A stretch of 8,758 nucleotides of DNA, from contig PXEI01000337.1 in assembly GCA_003564775.1 (NCBI GenBank), positions 1-8,758 of the forward strand, read 5' to 3'. Of the stretch, positions 6,640-8,758 are shown one piece after another (position 1 is the stretch's first letter; each line of letters opens with the position of its first letter). The notes under the pieces were generated by a model. It was not told the origin of the DNA and ran no database searches. It saw only the letters and a list, made by a program, of their open reading frames with translations. A program made the translations under genes and the position numbers. This DNA comes from Spirochaetaceae bacterium (GTDB taxonomy: Bacteria > Spirochaetota > Spirochaetia > DSM-27196 > SLAA01).

Positions 6640-7368
6640 GTGAATGTTGAACAACTCAATCAGCTTTCTATAGAGAATCTCAGGCTACTTGCCGACCACT
6701 ACGATGTCGACTACTCGGAGGATACCGAGTCATACGAGTTGGCAGAGATGGTGCTCGAGTCGGTTGCCGAGGCGCGGGCCGAACGTGAACGAAATAACAA
6801 CAACGCCGTGTCGGTTCAAGAAAAAAAATACGAAATCGGGCGGGATAACGGCTTTGCTCCGACTGAAGAGATCACAGACAGTGACGGTGAGTCGTTCTCG
6901 ATAGAGCAGCTGTACGCCGAAACTCGACTCGTTCTGCTGCTGCGGGATCCAGCGTGGGCTTACGCTTACTGGGAAATCTCTCCGGCAGATATCCAGCGCC
7001 TTACGTCCGAACCTGGCTTCGAGGGTCTATTTCTGCGAGTCTATGAACTGCAGACAGGAGTTGCATCTAGCCGGGAGGCGGTAGGATCATTTGAGATACC
7101 GGTACAGATTGACGACACCAGTTGGTACATTAATCTACCCAACCAGGGTACGTACTATAGAATTTCGTTGATTGCTGTCGTAAACGGAGTGGTTGAGTCG
7201 TTGACGCAGTCCGACACCGTGGTAGTGCCCCTGGGCGCCCCGGCCGTCGCTGAGGGTGTCGACGTTACTTCAGACAAGGTACTATTGCAGTCTGGACTCC
7301 TTGTCATGCAGGTAGATACGTATGAGGGAAGGGTTCCACAAAGGATTCTGTCGCTTCTTGATGAGTAG
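6640..7368 (+). CDS. DUF4912 domain protein with Rho_N/SAP-like N-terminus
   Basis: 242 residues, no signal or membrane segment, so cytoplasmic. The N-terminus (1-45: LNQLSIENLRLLADHYDV...ELAEMVLESVAE) resembles the small helical Rho_N/SAP-type fold. Residues 46-88 are a polar linker with NNNN and an A8 tract at DNA level. Residues 88-200 carry the DUF4912 pattern: LVLLLRDPAWAYAYWEIS (97-114), FLRVYELQTG (131-140), SWYINLPNQGTYYRISLIAV (161-180). The C-terminus ends RILSLLDE. The start is GTG at 6640 with GAGGAG (6625-6630) 9 bases upstream. DUF4912 has no established biochemical role that I can name. Family members often lie beside GH57 glucan branching enzymes, as here, which suggests a role in alpha-glucan metabolism or its regulation. 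The DNA- or RNA-binding idea from the N-terminal fold is inference. Confidence 0.87.
   Translation: MNVEQLNQLSIENLRLLADHYDVDYSEDTESYELAEMVLESVAEARAERERNNNNAVSVQEKKYEIGRDNGFAPTEEITDSDGESFSIEQLYAETRLVLLLRDPAWAYAYWEISPADIQRLTSEPGFEGLFLRVYELQTGVASSREAVGSFEIPVQIDDTSWYINLPNQGTYYRISLIAVVNGVVESLTQSDTVVVPLGAPAVAEGVDVTSDKVLLQSGLLVMQVDTYEGRVPQRILSLLDE
6821..6828 (+). repeat. A8 homopolymer in the DUF4912 linker
   Basis: The run encodes Glu-Lys-Lys within CAA GAA AAA AAA TAC, in the flexible linker between the two domains. Loss of one A, or polymerase slippage by one base, would move translation into a frame that ends at 6904, releasing only the N-terminal domain plus linker. It is a plausible slippage site, but no evidence of use is visible. 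Confidence 0.5.
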
Positions 7369-7456
7369 GGTCCAATCTTGGCCATGCCGAGTGCCAACAG
7401 GTTTTCCATGGTTGTATAAAACCGCCGCCCCTGAAGTTCAACGCGAGGTAAAATAA

Positions 7457-8758
7457 ATGTCTATAGGCAAGCTGATGCTGGTGTTACACGCCCATCTACC
7501 ATACGTTCGTCATCCTGAATACGAGCATTTTCTTGAGGAAAGCTGGCTGTTCGAGGCAATTTCCGAGACCTATCTGCCGTTGCTCCGCGCAATGGACAAT
7601 CTGGAAGCCGACAGCATTCCTTTTCGCTTGTGCATCTCAATTTCGCCTACACTTTCAGCAATGCTGAGGGATGAGTTGCTCCAGCAACGTTACCTCAGGC
7701 ATCTGGACTTGTGTCTAGAGCTTGCTGAGAAGGAGCTTGACCGAACAAGTTCACAGCCGGAGTATCACAATCTGGCTCGTATGTATTACGATTTATACAG
7801 TGCCAACAGGCTGGATTTTGAGGAGAAATACAGCAGGAACGTGCTGAAGGGCTTTGACTACCATGCCAAGCGAGGCAGGCTCGAGCTCATTACGACCTCC
7901 GCAACCCATGCCTTTCTCCCTATGTATCAGTCGTATCCGGAAGCTATTGCTTCACAGATTCACACTGCAGTCGATCAGCATGTCGAGGTCTTTGGTAAAG
8001 CACCAAAGGGGTTTTGGATACCGGAGTGCGGCTATTACCCCGGCTTGGAGCATCACCTGAGAGATGCCGGTATTGGGTACTTCTTCACCGCCGCACATGC
8101 AGTCATTTTTGCTCACGAGAAGCCTCATTTTGGCGTCTATAAGCCACTTTCCTGCCCCAACGGGGTTGCGGTCTTTGGTCGGGACGCGGCTTCGGCAAAC
8201 TCGGTGTGGTCATCAGAGGAGGGATATCCAGGCGATCCCAATTACCGGGACTTCTATCGTGACATTGGGTACGACCTGCCGCTCGACTACATCGGCCCTT
8301 ATATTCATGAAAACGAAATTCGCATTCCCACCGGGTTTAAGTACCACGCAATAAGTGGGAAGCAACCGGATAAATGGCCTTATGACCCGGCTGCGGCGCG
8401 CGAAACGGTAGCGGCCCATGCTGAGAACTTTGTGTATAAGCAACGGCGACTCATGGGTAAGCTCGGTGAGCTCATGGGTTCGGCGCCGGTTGTTACCAGC
8501 CCATATGACGCCGAGCTCTTTGGGCACTGGTGGTTTGAGGGTCCAATGTGGTTAGAGAGTGTCATCCGGAGAATTCACGCCACGGATGGTGAGATTGAGC
8601 TCGTAACCCCATCACAGGTTTTGAAGGACGAACCGCCAGAACAGACCATACAGCCAGCCTTTTCCAGCTGGGGAAACAAGGGTTACTCCGAAGTCTGGCT
8701 TGATCACACCAACGACTGGGTCTATCGACATACCCACAAGGCTATTGAGCGAATGATA
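7457..8758 (+). CDS. GH57 1,4-alpha-glucan branching enzyme, N-terminal 434 residues (3' end outside window)
   Basis: Transfers alpha-1,4 glucan segments to form alpha-1,6 branches in glycogen-type storage glucan; cytoplasmic. The frame is open from ATG 7457 to the window end without a stop. A TAA in the same frame directly precedes the ATG, and GAGGT (7445-7449) lies 7 bases upstream, so the start is firm. GH57 conserved regions in order: HAHLPY (11-16); ELITTSATHAFLP (143-155); GFWIPECGY (185-193) with E190 as the expected nucleophile; SPYDAELFGHWWFEGP (348-363) with D351 as the expected acid; and SSWGNKGYSEVWLD...NDWVYRHTH (403-427). This set, especially DAELFGHWWFEG and SSWG, fits the branching-enzyme subgroup rather than GH57 amylases or amylopullulanases. 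Related enzymes are about 520-560 residues, so roughly 100 residues are missing. It follows the DUF4912 gene by 88 bases and is probably cotranscribed. Confidence 0.93.
   Translation, partial: MSIGKLMLVLHAHLPYVRHPEYEHFLEESWLFEAISETYLPLLRAMDNLEADSIPFRLCISISPTLSAMLRDELLQQRYLRHLDLCLELAEKELDRTSSQPEYHNLARMYYDLYSANRLDFEEKYSRNVLKGFDYHAKRGRLELITTSATHAFLPMYQSYPEAIASQIHTAVDQHVEVFGKAPKGFWIPECGYYPGLEHHLRDAGIGYFFTAAHAVIFAHEKPHFGVYKPLSCPNGVAVFGRDAASANSVWSSEEGYPGDPNYRDFYRDIGYDLPLDYIGPYIHENEIRIPTGFKYHAISGKQPDKWPYDPAAARETVAAHAENFVYKQRRLMGKLGELMGSAPVVTSPYDAELFGHWWFEGPMWLESVIRRIHATDGEIELVTPSQVLKDEPPEQTIQPAFSSWGNKGYSEVWLDHTNDWVYRHTHKAIERMI

Noticed and set aside
7378..7423. Weak inverted repeats (TTGGC/GCCAA and GGTTTT/AAAACC) and a TATAAA between the DUF4912 and GH57 genes
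   Set aside because: Stems are only 5-6 bases with 10-12 base loops and no T run follows; TATAAA lacks a properly spaced -35 box. Neither a terminator nor a promoter can be supported.

Overview
The window looks like ordinary chromosome from a spirochaete of the Spirochaetales/Treponema kind with moderate GC (mid-50s % by eye, not counted). That assignment is inference. It rests on a NAD kinase-recN pair followed by an unrecognised helical protein, an exported propeller-like protein paired with a degenerate M23 protein, and a DUF4912 protein directly before a GH57 branching enzyme. I recall similar arrangements from Treponema genomes but could not check them. There is no transposase, integrase, CRISPR array, tRNA or rRNA.

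Layout. (1) 2-3002, plus strand: the 3' part of nadK overlaps the start of recN by 8 bases. recN is followed after 9 bases by a 272-residue soluble protein of unknown function. The three look like one transcription unit. (2) 3010-3477, minus strand: cytidine deaminase, convergent with that unit with only 7 bases between stops. (3) 3478-3652: a divergent intergenic region with a good sigma70-type promoter (TTGACA-17-TACGAT) pointing right, then an 18-base inverted repeat just before the ribosome binding site. (4) 3653-5654, plus strand: a two-gene unit encoding a membrane-anchored, probably propeller-like protein and a membrane-anchored LytM/M23-like protein that has lost the metal ligands of an active peptidase. 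(5) 5765-6577: a class I SAM methyltransferase with an N-terminal four-cysteine zinc ribbon. (6) 6640-8758: a second transcription unit, with a promoter whose -35 box overlaps the methyltransferase stop codon, encoding a DUF4912 protein and the first 434 residues of a GH57 alpha-glucan branching enzyme that runs off the window.

Functionally this is a mix of housekeeping genes (NADP supply, double-strand-break repair, pyrimidine salvage, glycogen-type glucan branching) and a small envelope module. The most interesting part is the envelope module: a catalytically dead M23 domain carrying a C-terminal beta-rich region and made together with an anchored propeller-like partner suggests a periplasmic scaffold or regulator of cell-wall enzymes rather than a hydrolase. 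No stretch longer than about 300 bases lacks a gene.
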